Below, piece by piece: positions 47,157 to 59,539 of a stretch of 64,000 nucleotides of DNA. The notes below the pieces were generated by a model. It did not search any database. It saw only the letters and a program-made list of their open reading frames with translations, and was not told the origin of the DNA. Position 1 is the stretch's first letter. Each line of letters starts with the position of its first letter. Source of the stretch: Chrysopilus asiliformis (lineage: Eukaryota > Arthropoda > Insecta > Diptera > Rhagionidae); the NCBI GenBank assembly GCA_964034945.1, contig OZ035963.1, forward strand, positions 45,395,332 to 45,459,331, written 5' to 3'. The position numbers and the translations under genes were made by a program.

Positions 47157-48998
47157 TATTTATGTTGACGGGGTTTTCCCAGTATCACTGCATGATTTAA
47201 TTTGAGTACTGGAGGATAAGTATAAATTATTTCCATGGTTTGGAAGTCGTATTATAATTTGCACTTTAAAACAAATTAAGCTTTTTGGTAAAATGCTGTA
47301 AGTCCCGTACGAGAAAAACGTGACTCAAGTCAAGAAATGAAAGAATAAGCAAAAGATGGTCGAAAAAAATGACTATTGTCACTTTTAAAATGACTTTTAG
47401 TCCCCTAACTACCAGAATGAAATATAACCAGGAAAAATTGCAATGTTGACAAATATGAGATATAAAAATTTATATTCAAAGATCAAAAAACTTTTTGACG
47501 CTATTTTATGTAGCCTGGAATGTTAAGAAACGGGATTGATGATTGATGAATAGTCGAAAACAGCTTAAAATGCAACAAGCAATCTGTCAATCCTTAACAA
47601 TTATTTTTCGGATGAAAACAAAAACAATTGATACAAATCCCTCTCATTTCAAACTAAAGAATAGAGCCTAAATTTCTCGAAATGCATGTTAAAGGGATAG
47701 CATATTTCCATTCTCGGATTCCCAAAACGATTTCTGAAACGAAATCAGCATTTAGTCCCGAACACAACGCATTTAGTCCCGATAGCGAACGATCGGGCCA
47801 AACGAACTGAAATCGGGAATGGTTAAAACTGTATAAACGAATGTGGTATACACACAAAAATAAAGATATAGTGATAAAATTGTAAAGAGCCGAGAACGTA
47901 CACAATTCATGCTTATATAGTGTTGAATTTATGAAAAATGTATAAACTGTTCCATATTACGGCAAATACAAATAGATATAATCGTATAATTATATAAGTA
48001 TAAGGTGATACTGATGTCGTTGGTAGCTGTTACCCGGTGTACACCGAAATGGAATAGTATGTTGTGAGCCATGTCATGGATACCTTTAATAAGCAAAATC
48101 ATACAAATGCTCAAACAAATACACACACATAGGACGATAACTGGATAGGCAAGGTAAGCAGCCAGCCAGGGCAGGAGACATTAGAAGAACTGGAGAGGAA
48201 CAACAACACAAAGGGAAGAAGAATCGGTATAGAGGGATACGAACACATCCGGAGAGTTGTCCTTTACGCGTACTCAAACAATGTTGCAACATCGCCACAG
48301 TAGATCGATACAACATTCCGTGCTTTTGCTTTTGTAGCATAAACTCAGCTAAACTAGCTGGTCAGATATCACAGTATAGCAAAGGCACTGGCATCTAGAC
48401 AACATGCTATTCGTACGGCTGTTTTCTCCCTCCCCACCGTCACCGGCTCCCAACAACCAATATTCTGGGGGTTTCTATGGCGAGGAGGTCTGTATTGCTG
48501 CTGCTGATGACGATTTGACTTGCGACATACTTGCGTTAACTTATGCTAGGCCAGGAATAGTTAAACGGGGGCCTGATGAAGGGAATTTCAACGGTGATAC
48601 ATTTTCAGTCTTATGCTCATGAAATATTATTTATTTACTTTTTTTGCTTTTTATTCATTCTTTCTTCAGTTCCTTTTCGTCTTATTATTTTCCATCCTCG
48701 TGTCTGTTTTTTTTTTATAGATTCGGTTATTTTATTCCATGTTATGTTTCTTTTTTATCTTCCTCTTTTCTCTCGTTTTTTTTTTGCTGTAAACTTTGGT
48801 AGTATTTTAGACAGATCCATTACTTTGTGCCCATTTTTTTATATTAACTCGTCCCTGACTTAATACTTGAGTATGCTATGCGGCAGGAGTGGGCAACCTT
48901 TTCGAATGTCAACAGGGTATCAATATAGAATATTCTCGTTGCTAATTCCAAATTTTGTAATGGTTTGGTTGGACCAGCTTTAAATTTTGAGATATGTA

Positions 48999-50290
48999 AC
49001 ACATGGATCAATAAGTCCCGAGACTAACCCAGAGATGACGCTCGTAGTAAACCAGTAACCACGTCTTTCTAGAGTACTAACCTTTGCTTGAAACGTGTCA
49101 AAATTTTAAGTCGATCGGACCAGAAACAGCTGAGTTATCGAGGTTGGAGTAAAGTCGTTTTGTAGTTTGTTTAAAAAATGGAAAAAACCGAGTTTCGTGT
49201 TCTGATAAAACATTGTTTTTTAATGGGTAAAAACACCGTGCAAGCGAAACAATGGATTGAAAAATGTTACCCGGACTCTTGTCCATCAAAAGCAACGATT
49301 TGTCGGTGGTTTGCCGAGTTTAAACGTGGTCGTACCGACACAAATGACGCGGAACGCTCGGGTAGACCTGTGAAAGCCGTTACACCGGAAAATGTGAGTG
49401 AAGTGACAAAAATTATAATGAAAGATCGTAAAGTGAAGCTCCGTGAGATTGCTGAGATAACACAGATATCATATGGAAGTGCATTTACTATCCTTCATGA
49501 AAAATTGAGCATGAAAAAGGTTTTTTCCAAGTGGGTGCCGCGATTGCTTTCGATGGAACAAAAACAGCAACGAGTCGATGATTCAGAAAGCTGTTTATCG
49601 CTATTTACTCGCAATAAAAAAGATTTCTTGCGTCGTTACGTGTCCATGGACGAAACATGGATACATCACTACACTCCAGAGTCGAAGCGCAGTCATCTGA
49701 GTGGCGCACAGCTGGCGAAAGCCGTCCGAAGCGTCCGAAAACGCAGCAGTCAGCTGGCAAAGTCATGGCGTCAGTTTTTTGGGATACGCATGGCGTGATT
49801 TTCATTGACTACCTCGAAAAAGGTAAATCGATCAACAGTGATTATTATATTGACTTGCTGGTGCGTTTGAAGGAGGAAATCGCAAAAAAACGACCGCACA
49901 TGCAGAGAAAAAAAATCCTTTTTCACCAAGACAATGCACCCTGCCACAAGTCGATGAAAACAATGGCAAAATTGAACGAATTGGGCTTTCATCTGCTTCC
50001 CCACCCCCCATACTCGCCAGATTTAGCCCCCAGTGACTACTGGCTCTTTGCTGATCTTAAAAAAATGCTCCAGGGAAAAAGATTTGGCTCAAATGAGGAG
50101 GTCATCGCTGAAACTGAAGCTTATTTTGAAGCGAAAGATAATTTTTTTTATAAACATGGTATTGAAAAATTGGAAAAGCGTTGGAACGATTGTATCACCC
50201 TAAAAGGTGATTATATTGATGAATAAAAAAAAATTTGGCAAAAAAAATGTTGTTTTCATTGTTAGTCTCGGGACTTATTGATCCATGTGT
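48999..50290 (+). mobile_element. irritans-type mariner element, 1,292 bp, TA TSD
   Basis: Inverted ends acacatggatcaataagtcc and inverse match over about 28 bp; TA flanks both sides (48997-48998, 50291-50292). Length and ends resemble Himar1 and its relatives. It carries one transposase gene broken by a frameshift. Confidence 0.92.
49178..50226 (+). pseudogene. Mariner transposase (DD34D), single frameshift
   Basis: Two overlapping frames (49178-49798 and 49657-50226) together cover a full transposase of about 349 residues, beginning MEKTEFRVLIKHCF and ending GDYIDE. An N-terminal helix-turn-helix region, the WVPRLLS linker (WVPHEL-type) and the three catalytic aspartates in MDETW, HQDNAPCHK and SPDLAPSD are all present, the last two separated by 34 residues (DD34D). 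The frame changes near 49690, just after HHYTPESKR, consistent with loss of one base. Apart from that the frames are clean, so inactivation is young. Confidence 0.9.
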
Positions 50291-50349
50291 TACTTACTGT
50301 GACAAAAATAGTGTTAAATTTTAAACTGTGTGAATCACTTTATAAAAGT

Positions 50350-50661
50350 CCGAATTCACACGATAAGTTTTTTGATTCAAGTCACGGCCAAACGAGGGCA
50401 AGAAGGGCGAGATGTAGGAAGGGCGAGAAGTTGGTGAATCACCAGCGTTTGATTCACCATAAGTTATTGTAAGTCCGCTTTTTCTATTCCTTTTTGCTCT
50501 CATTCGTATTCGCTCATGTTAATTTACGGCAAAAACTTTCATAAACGTCAAAAAGACGCACGTCAAAACACTTACCGTGTAAATGATCGTGAATGATTCG
50601 TGAATGTTTAAAAGAGAATTGCCGTGATTCATGAATCAAAAAACTTATCGTGTGAATCCGG
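50350..50661. mobile_element. 312 bp MITE with about 38 bp inverted ends
   Basis: ccgaattcacacgataagtt at the left faces aacttatcgtgtgaatccgg at the right; arms continue through tttttgattca and cacggc. No clear target duplication. The following 50662-52437 stretch has no recognisable gene or repeat. Confidence 0.7.
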
Positions 50662-52437
50662 TCAAACATAGTGTATATCTCAAAAACTGAGCTGATCCTG
50701 GTTTGGAATCAGCGACTGCAAATTGGTCAAAAAACTAAATTTAGAATTTAAATAATCCTTAACTAAAAAAAACTTCAAAAAAAAATTTTAAAACTCACGA
50801 ATAAAAAAAATCTTTTAAAAAGAATAAAATAATATTAGAGTAAATTTAAAATTGGTGTCCGTGGGAAAAGTCTATATGACGTTGGATATGTGTATATGTA
50901 TAAAGCTTGAAAAATCGTTTTCTATTCCAATGATAAAAAGTGTCTTTTGACACATACGATAGACACAGTATTAAATGTTATTATTTTAAATTTCCAACTC
51001 AAATCTGATATCTTTCAAGTTTCATGGGTAATGATTTGGTTAAAACTGCATATGGGACGAGATTGTAGAAGGTTACAAACATCTGTACTTCGTATTGTAT
51101 GTTGCCATATTGCCGCTATTTTCTCGCTGCGTGAATAAATGGTCAGACATTACGAAAGACCCATGCTCAGGTTAACAGCTAATGTCACTCGTGGCCGATA
51201 TGCTGTGATGAGCCATGACGTGCTTTCTGCCATACGGTTTTATGTTGGGCTGTGACGGTTATGTTATGATGATGTTGAATACTGATTATGGTGACATGGA
51301 CTGTGTGACAAAGGACGCAGGGTGGTGGCGACGGTTAATATTTAGGCAGTATATGGAAGTGTGACCGAATAAATTGCATTGAACCGGTCAAATAATTGGG
51401 GAATTTAACGTGCAAGTGGAACTTGAACCACATGCAAGAGAGAGTTTAAAAAAGGGAGAAAGCGTCAAATATCAACGAACTCTGCACGTTCTTGTGGGCC
51501 GGTGTTCCACGTTGTACCATTCAGTCAGGCGACATAGATATGAATATGGATTGCATTTTGTTAGTGCAACGTTTGAAGTAAATTCCGGGTGTCCTTCCGA
51601 TTCTCAGGCTCCATCGGCACCTCTCGGTCTCCCTTATCGCTTTCATTGCCATGATCTATGATCGAATTTTGTACAAGGCTATATTTAGGAACTCTGGGTT
51701 TATTTGCCTATGGCAGAGAACTCTTATGCTCGCTGGTCAAGAATTATGCTTTTCCGACGGCAAATTTCCATTTGAAGTTCCCCCAAAATAAACGGACGTG
51801 GGGTTAGGGTGAAGTGTGAATATCGATGCATATGGAATTACCAATTTTAAATGCTTGTATGTATTGCGTTGAATGACATGTGGGAGCAAAAAACCCGATA
51901 AGAATTATTCATTAAAGCCGAAAATTGTTTATCACTATGTAGGTATCGTAAAATAAGAATATCTTACTATTGGGGAAATTGTACTAACTCATTCCTTCCT
52001 CCTCTCCAAAAATTTGCTTTAATCAGACCGTGATGTGTGTAAAAGTTATTAAAATAAAAAACCATCATGACTTCAATTTGAATTTCATTAGGATTTCATT
52101 TTCCAATTGGATTAATAAATAAAATTTAAGAACCGGCTGAAAATTTCAATTCAATACAATGGGACTAATTCCATGACCTTGTCTATTTTCATTTTCATTT
52201 TGTTTTCAATCTGGAAAAATAAGGCAAATGAAATTGAAAATTTTACTTGGTTTATGAGCTGCAATATTTGGTACTCTAGTAATACACTAAACTTTACTTG
52301 TTCCGCTTATTCAATGCTAACAGCAATTTGGGAAGCGCGTCGATATTGGCTCGGTGTTGTGCCTTTCAGTATTTTTGTAAATTCCGGAACCGAGTTTAAA
52401 CCCAACCTTGGAAGTTTTGTTTCTTTTTTCACCTGAT

Positions 52438-52620
52438 TTTTAATCTTTTATACGAAGTAGAATAAAATATTGTTTTAATGAAAAATTTCAACCTTTTAAT
52501 TTTGCGTAAAAAGATTTGCCGAGCACTCCTCAGTGGATTGGAGCTTTATTACAAAAATGTCTGTCTGTCTGTCTTTGTACAAGATTTTTCAAAAACTACT
52601 AAAGCTAGAGCTAGGTAGAC
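52438..52620 (+). repeat. R2 repeat fragment
   Basis: Begins near cttttatacgaagtagaata, includes gagcactcctcagtggattg and tgtctgtctgtctgtctttg, and stops after ctaaagctagagcta. Left-end portion only. Confidence 0.65.
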
Positions 52621-52695
52621 CAGTAGGCTATTTCACCAACTTACAAATTTATAGTTACAAGTGTTTTTTAACAAAACTTGTAAATTATTGGATTA

Positions 52696-53475
52696 CATTG
52701 AAACCGCGATACCGTATACCGTCAGTACTGTATACCTACTAGGGATGTCAAATTTTTGAAAAAAAAACCGGTTTTCGGTTAAACCGGTTTTTAAGACTTC
52801 GATTTAAACCAATCCAAAAAAACCGGTTATTAAAACACCGAAAAACCGTTTTGTTCAAATTGGGTAGGTTAGGTCTTAGACGTAATAAATACACTATAAT
52901 ACAAACAAAAGACGTGAAGTGCCATATAATCCATTAAAAGGCCATAAATGGCACAATATAATATTATATTTGGTTTAGATGCCTAAAAAGAACTGTTTCT
53001 AACAAATCAGTTGCACGAAAATTGGTTTAAAATTATTTTTCCGTACAAAAAAAAATTATCGGTTTTTTTGAACGGTTTATGGCTTTAAAATAAAACACAG
53101 AGTATAACCGAGCAAAAAAAAACACCGAAAAAAACCGGTTAACCGAAGCAAAAACACCGGGTAACCGGTTTTTTTTTGACATCCCTACTGTATACCCCTC
53201 AATAGTGTATACCCCACAGAGAAAGTGTCAGGAGAAGGCAATGGGGGCGAAACAGCAGAAACTTCTTAAGAAACAAACAATAACTTCTTACTTTGCTAAA
53301 TAACTTTGTAAACTAAATGTATAAATGAGTAAAACATTAAAAAATGTATTCTCTGTTTTTTATAATTAAAACCATGACAATATTTTCTTCTCTTATAATA
53401 CCCCTCGATATTGTATACCCCTCGATACTGTATACTACCCCGGTTTGATATCGGTATACAGTATCGAGGTTTCTG
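52696..53475 (+). mobile_element. Decayed Tigger/pogo-like element with GTATAC-rich ends
   Basis: The left end cattgaaaccgcgataccgt and the right end (inverse, acagtatcgaggtttctg) are related inverted repeats with TA outside (52694-52695, 53476-53477). Many gtatac motifs cluster at both ends. A frame ending QQKLLKKQTITSYFAK (near 53252-53302) resembles the C-terminus of Tigger transposases. A hAT-like element sits inside. Confidence 0.55.
52740..53187. mobile_element. hAT-like element nested in the Tigger-like element
   Basis: tagggatgtcaaattttt at the left and ttttttgacatcccta at the right are inverted ends, similar to the TAGGG end at 6901. accggtt motifs cluster near both ends. The octamer ctgtatac occurs at 52728-52735 and 53188-53195, a candidate target duplication with four extra bases (ctac) on the left. 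Confidence 0.62.
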
Positions 53476-53902
53476 TATTTTGTTTCACCAAACTCTGGGT
53501 ATTACGAATTTGTAGTTGCACTTTACAAAAGGAAATTTGCGGGAATATTTTTTTAAGTATGTTCTCAACATGTTGAACATGTGACTACAAATATTTTTTT
53601 ACGTATGTTAGAAAACCGTAAATACAGTTCAAGGAAAAAAATATAGGGTCAAGGGGGTATTGTAAAGGATTTTCACTTTTTTGATATCTTTTCAACTTTG
53701 TAATGGGTTTTTTAAAATTAAATCATTAACAGCGGAGTTTTGATATATTATGTTAAAATTTGTTGTCTATTTATTGCCCATTCCATGTGATTTCAAAATT
53801 ATAGGTCCTTAATTTTTTACAAAATTGGATGTTTACTTTTACCCCTATATTTTTTTAAAATTTTTGAAAAATGGGGTAAAGGTAAACACCTTTTTTATAT
53901 CA

Positions 53903-54079
53903 TGCGTCCCGCAATCCGCGCCACAGACACACGGACGGACGGACATGCAGAAGTTAATTTTTTTTTGTCAGTCTAAACATACTGGTATAATTCATTTTTG
54001 TGTGTGATGACAGGATCTAGGCGTTACAAACAGTAAGACAAAGTTAATATACCCTTTGGCTTCACCATACGGGTATAAA
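53903..54079 (+). repeat. R1 repeat, 3' fragment
   Basis: Covers only the last third of R1, from tgcgtcccgcaatccgcgcc to ttcaccatacgggtataaaa. Confidence 0.75.
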
Positions 54080-55228
54080 AAGGGTGATTACATTTGCCAG
54101 AAATTGTTTACATTAACCCCATTATAGTGTTTACATTTTGACATGAGGTTACAAATGAGGGGATAAATGTAAACAGACAATAATCTTTTACAGTTTGTTT
54201 ATAGCCAACAATTAACATATATAACCTATTTCCAGCAACTATATTGTTCGTATATTAAGCTAAAACATACATCCTTCTTTTAAAAATCCCTTCAAAATAT
54301 AATTCTTTTCCCTCTTAGGAAAACTGAAATCACACTAAAAAAAAGCACTTTTTTGACAGCTCATACACAACGAACCTTCTCTTAGATCTATTGTGCCACG
54401 TGTCCGCAGTGAGAATAAAGATCAATTTCCAATATATTGTCTAGATAAGCTAAGAAGGAATAGCAGTTTGGGGACAACCAATAGTGTTTACAATTACCCC
54501 TGTTTACATAAACCCACTTTGACCCTACAAAAAATTATTTCCTTTAAATTTGGTTAAATTTTTTTTTATAAAAACGCATAATTTTCGAGATATTTTCAAA
54601 AACTTAATTTTTTTCAATATATCTTGAGAGCCGTACGGGATCTTGTTAAAAATGATGTTGACAACTTGGTTGCCAACATTCCGTCTCGTCTGTGGTAAAA
54701 ACTACCAACCAGGTTGGCGACCAGGTTGGCAACAAAGTTGGCCGTCTATGGGCCCTTTTAGATCGCAATGACTTCGTGATACTAAGGTAAAAACACACCT
54801 TATAGTTTTATACAAAAAATTTGAAGACTCGAGAACTAATTGAAGTAGAAAGTTGAAATTTGGCAAAAAACAGGATTTTATCAAAAGATAAGCCTCTTCC
54901 GAAAATCGGAACAATCGAACCACAAATGTAAATATTTTTGCAATTTTCTCGAAAATGGATAATTTTTTCTAAAATCTCGTTCCATAGGATTCTATGGGGC
55001 AATAACAGAACTTATATGTAAGAAAGGTAAAGTTAAACATAACAAAATGTTATATTATTTTTGCGGATGTTTTCACATCTGAATTCCCCTCAACAGGTCA
55101 TTCATGTCTGCCCTGAAACCCTATTTGGGGGCTGTTTCTGGCACGGAAACTGGCTCACTGTCATCAAAGCCTGTTTTACCAGCTTCCACGCATGGCTTTC
55201 AGTATTTTGGTGGTATAATACCTATTAA

Positions 55229-55460
55229 CCCTCTAACCGGAATATTTCCAAAAAAAAATTCACTAAAATATGACTTTCAACTTGCGACAGACCGTAACCA
55301 AGACAACGTACAGGGCTAAATTTTTTCCAGCATGTAAAGCGATAACTTACAAAAGTCAGTGTAACACGTTCCGGAGATTTCCGGCGATTAAAATTGTTAC
55401 CCGTTATAAACAAGCGAATTCCCTGAAGCCCGCCTTTAGGCGGGCATTCCGGCTAGAGGG
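55229..55460. mobile_element. piggyBac-like MITE, 232 bp, TTAA target site with empty-site control
   Basis: Begins ccctctaaccgga and ends tccggctagaggg, with TTAA outside each end (55225-55228, 55461-55464). The duplicate segment has a single TTAA at 56513-56516 in the same context (acctattaagtttgacc). An internal hairpin gcccgcctttaggcgggc lies near the right end. Confidence 0.9.
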
Positions 55461-55690
55461 TTAAGTTTGACCAGATTGTTTGTCTATAGGACAATTAAAC
55501 GTCCGTTATTCAAAAGCCAAAACTAAAAAAAGACAGAAAAGGACATAAAAAAAAAGACAGAAAAGGAAAAGGACATCAATTGCGATGAAACGCGTGAAGG
55601 AGCGCTTAAAGAGCTAAACAGAATGGGAGCGTCCGCCTCATTTTTTTTAAACCAATAGAGCGCAATTGAGGCTGACAGAATGATGACAGC

Positions 55691-55740
55691 CAGTGTTGTT
55701 CCTCTACGCGTAGACTTTAATTGTCTACACTTTAGTGTAA
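55691..55740. mobile_element. Truncated left end of a hAT element
   Basis: The first 50 bp (cagtgttgttcctctacgcg onward) match the start of the complete hAT at 56743, and are likewise preceded by atgacagc. The break marks the tandem duplication junction. Confidence 0.85.
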
Positions 55741-56791
55741 GAAGGAATAGCAGTTTGGGGACAACCAATAGTGTTTACAATTACCCCTGTTTACATAAAC
55801 CCACTTTGACCCTACAAAAAATTATTTCCTTTAAATTTGGTTAAATTTTTTTTTTATAAAAACGCATAATTTTCGAGATATTTTCAAAAACTTATTTTTT
55901 TTCAATATATCTTGAGAGCCGTACGGGATCTTGTTAAAAATGATGTTGACAACTTGGTTGCCAACATTCCGTCTCGTCTGTGGTAAAAACTACCAACCAG
56001 GTTGGCGACCAGGTTGGCAACAAAGTTGGCCGTCTATGGGCCCTTTTAGATCGCAATGACTTCGTGATACTAAGGTAAAAACACACCTTATAGTTTTATA
56101 CAAAAAATTTGAAGACTCGAGAACTAATTGAAGTAGAAAGTTGAAATTTGGCAAAAAACAGGATTTTATCAAAAGATAAGCCTCTTCCGAAAATCGGAAC
56201 AATCGAACCACAAATGTAAAGATTTTTGCAATTTTCTCGAAAATGGATAATTTTTTCTAAAATCTCGTTCCATAGGATTCTATGGGGCAATAACAGAACT
56301 TATATGTAAGAAAGGTAAAGTTAAACATAACAAAATGTTATATTATTTTTGCGGATGTTTTCACATCTGAATTCCCCTCAACAGGTCATTCATGTCTGTC
56401 CTGAAACCCTATTTGGGGGCTGTTTCTGGCACGGAAACTGGCTCACTGTCATCAAAGCCTGTTTTACCAGCTTCCACGCATGGCTTTCAGTATTTTGGTG
56501 GTATAATACCTATTAAGTTTGACCAGATTGTTTGTCTATAGGACAATTAAACGTCCGTTATTCAAAAGCCAAAACTAAAAAAAGACAGAAAAGGACATAA
56601 AAAAAAAGACAGAAAAGGAAAAGGACATCAATTGCGATGAAACGCGTGAAGGAGCGCTTAAAGAGCTAAACAGAATGGGAGCGTCCGCCTCATTTTTTTT
56701 AAACCAATAGAGCGCAATTGAGGCTGACAGAATGATGACAGCCAGTGTTGTTCCTCTACGCGTAGACTTTAATTGTCTACACTTTAGTGTA
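55741..56791 (+). repeat. Tandem duplication, copy 2
   Basis: Matches 54454-55739 without the 232 bp MITE. At its right end the hAT sequence continues intact, so this copy keeps the original junction. Confidence 0.88.
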
Positions 56792-57676
56792 GACAATAGC
56801 GTAGACAATCGATTTGGGGTAGACAATGTAGACATTGGCGTAGACAATGTCGACTTTGCGTAGACAATGTCGACTTTGCGTAGACAATGTAGACTTTCTC
56901 ATATCTGTCAAAACAAAGTCATCAGTGAGTCATATATTGTCAAAGCCGAAATCGACTGAACTTTGATAGGTCTAAAAAACTACACCATATTTATTATTCT
57001 TAGCGAATAAATGATCATTTATATTACGAAGAAGACAATGATTCTGATTAAGATTGATTTATGTACAATACATATAAGCGCAAAAATAAATTCTTGAATT
57101 AGTTTTGGTAGTTTTTATTTTTAATATTTTTTTCTATACTCCACTAGGGGTATTTGATTTACTTTATTTGATTTGAATTACTTCCGTATAGATTTCCGTC
57201 TATCTTGAAATACGACAACTGTCAACGGAATTAAGCTAAATACTAGTAACAAACGTGTTTTTCGAAAAAATTAAACAGATATTTTTAGATGAGCAAAGCC
57301 ATCCCATACAAATGAATCAGTTTTTTAAATAATCGGTTCGATATATTGAAAAATGTTTGAAGCAAAAAGATTTTAGAATTCAATGTGATTTCAATTGCAA
57401 AAATTAAAAAAAACCGCTTAGATTGCATGAAAAGAATTACAATTGCCACTAAAGTTTGCTCCGAAGTTCTCATGCACAGCATTTGGCGATTGCTTTCTGG
57501 AAATTGTGCTTTATTATGTTAAAATTAATTGAAGAAAATGAGATTTTATAACTAAATCACCTATCCTTGATTGTCTACATTGTCTCCGCGTAGAGAAAAG
57601 ACCATTGTCTACAGTAATAGTCTACGCGTAGACAATGGTGTAGTCTACATCACGTAGACTACGCGGCACAACACTG
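56743..57676. mobile_element. hAT element, 934 bp, 8 bp TSD atgacagc
   Basis: Ends cagtgttgttcctctacgcg and (inverse) acgcggcacaacactg. Identical octamers atgacagc lie at 56735-56742 and 57677-57684. Subterminal gtagacaatgt repeats are dense at both ends (about 56780-56895 and 57568-57665). No hAT transposase frame is present. Confidence 0.9.
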
Positions 57677-57994
57677 ATGACAGCAACAGCGCCGTCGCTG
57701 CTGAGTTTGAACCAAATCCAAAAAGTGTCGCGGCGGCAAATTTTTAGTTACAAAACTGACGACTAGTGGCGGTACTATCTATGCTAAAGTATTCACAATT
57801 TTCACAACGAGGGGCACTACTATCGGTATGTTTAACTGAATAACATTTGACAGCAAATGCCGCTGCCCGCCGTTGACGCTTCTCATTGTGTCTAGTCGGC
57901 GTCATCTGACGACGGCACCATTCTGCCCGCTGTTGCCGCTTGCTATTGACGCTCCCATTCTGTTTAGCTCTTAAGGAGAAAACCAGAGCGCTTA

Positions 57995-58437
57995 CACCGC
58001 GTCTTGATTTGGGATTTTTCATCGCAGAGATTTTTGATTGACCAATCAGAGCTCGAGTTGACGGCGATAAAAAATCCCAGAGATAAATTTCAAGAAATCT
58101 TGCAATAGCAAAATTTCTTGGAATTTCAAAATTCAAGATGGCGGAATCCAAATTCTCCCGACAAGTAATTGCGAAAATAACTAATTTTTACAAAATACGA
58201 TACAAAAAGCTTTGGAAGAGAATATATAACATTAAGAGGTTTTTTTTTCGTCTGTTCTTCTGTTTCAGCCTTTTCAGTTTCACGTATTGCATTAATTGCG
58301 GGAGCGGCGACTATGTGTTTTCTTTTCATCGGCATTTTGAGTACTAAATTTCAAGAGATTTTCGGCCCAGCTGTCAAAAAAATCTTATTGCGGTGAGATA
58401 TTTCTTGGGATGAAAAATTGTTAATCAAGACGCGGTG
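57995..58437. mobile_element. 443 bp MITE with CACCGCGTCTTGATT ends, TTA TSD
   Basis: caccgcgtcttgatt at the left faces aatcaagacgcggtg at the right; TTA flanks both (57992-57994, 58438-58440). The small frames inside are incidental. Three-base TTA duplication suits PIF/Harbinger. Confidence 0.7.
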
Positions 58438-58529
58438 TTAGGGAGACAAATGGTACGAGAGGTTGGAATGCATCATAAAACGATACAAAAAAAATTAAAA
58501 TTTGCAAACATATTAATTCGTTCATTCAT

Positions 58530-59100
58530 GAAAAATTTCGACCTCTTAGCAAGATTTCTCAGAAACTAATAGAGCTAGAGCTATGAAATTTTACAGGCAT
58601 GTTTGGTCTTGGAATGGGACAATCTTATCAATTTTTGGTGGAAATCCATTAACTGAAAATAACCAAAATTGGAGTTTTTAAAAATAGCAGAAGATAGTAA
58701 AATTGCCTACCCTTTTGCCTTTTACTAGAACTCGAAACCTCAAACTCATATCAAGAGATACCGTTATTTAAAAATATCAGATTTTTGCATTTCTTTCGAA
58801 AGCTAACGGGTTTTTGGTGATTCATTCTTTGAGATGAATTGAAGAGAATAATAATAGCTACAATTTTGTTTTTTATTGTTATCTGCTATCTTTTACCGTT
58901 ATTAAGATATTTTCAAAAAAAAATTAAAAATCTTTTTTTTTTCGAAAACAGTTAAAAGAATTGAAAATATTAGAATTCTCTATATGTTTGCTTTTTATGA
59001 AAAATTGATATCTTGTAAAAAAAATATCTAATGTGAACAGCAGATGACTATCTTGTATAAAATCTACGTTTGTGCATAATTAATATATTAATTTACATAA
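58530..59100 (-). repeat. R2 repeat copy, reverse orientation
   Basis: Contains the inverse of agctctattagtttctgaga, of tttccaccaaaa and of the 'aataacggtaaaagat' and 'tgatgtgaaca' blocks. It faces the forward R2 copy that starts near 60060. Confidence 0.6.
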
Positions 59101-59539
59101 AAATATGAATTTTTATTTTACAAAATCTGAAATTTCTCGATTAAAGATATCGATTTCCGGAAAAAGGCAAAAATGTATTAGTGAATTTTAATAATTTTAA
59201 TTCTGCCATTAACTATTTTTTTCGAAAAAATCTATTTTTTCAATTTTTAATGATATCTCGATTACGGTAAACATTATTCTCTTTAATTCATCTCAATCGC
59301 AAAAAACTGATTTTTTTAAATAACGGCTTGAGATACGGAGTTTTAGTAATGATAATAATAATACATATTTATTTACTGTTTTTTTTACATGTAAATTTTT
59401 TTACAGGTAAATAGACATGATATATGGCAGTAGAAACTCCGTTAGCAGATTCCGTCAGCCGTTCGCTCAAAATTTGAACTCTCTCACAAGCGATTTCCTA
59501 AGATTCCCTGCCTTACAGAATTAACACATTCACACATTG

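Larger units (their letters stand above)
54451..55740 (+). repeat. Tandem duplication, copy 1
   Basis: Starts at taagaaggaatagcagtttg and ends with ctacactttagtgtaa. Nearly identical to copy 2 (55741-56791), with a few substitutions and one extra T in copy 2. It holds a piggyBac-like MITE absent from copy 2, and the first 50 bp of a hAT element at its end. Two overlapping minus-strand frames in each copy have no recognisable motif. Confidence 0.88.

Noticed and set aside
48404..48863. Frames around 48.4-48.9 kb
   Set aside because: Low-complexity T-rich sequence downstream; no motif, splice signal or repeat evidence.
53643..54529. Possible larger inverted-repeat element (tagggtcaa.. facing ..ttgacccta)
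   Set aside because: The arms match for only about 10-25 bases with mismatches and no target duplication was found.
57744..58347. Overlapping frames of 69-135 codons on both strands
   Set aside because: They cross a TTA-flanked MITE and adjacent repeats; no conserved motif or splice context supports a gene.
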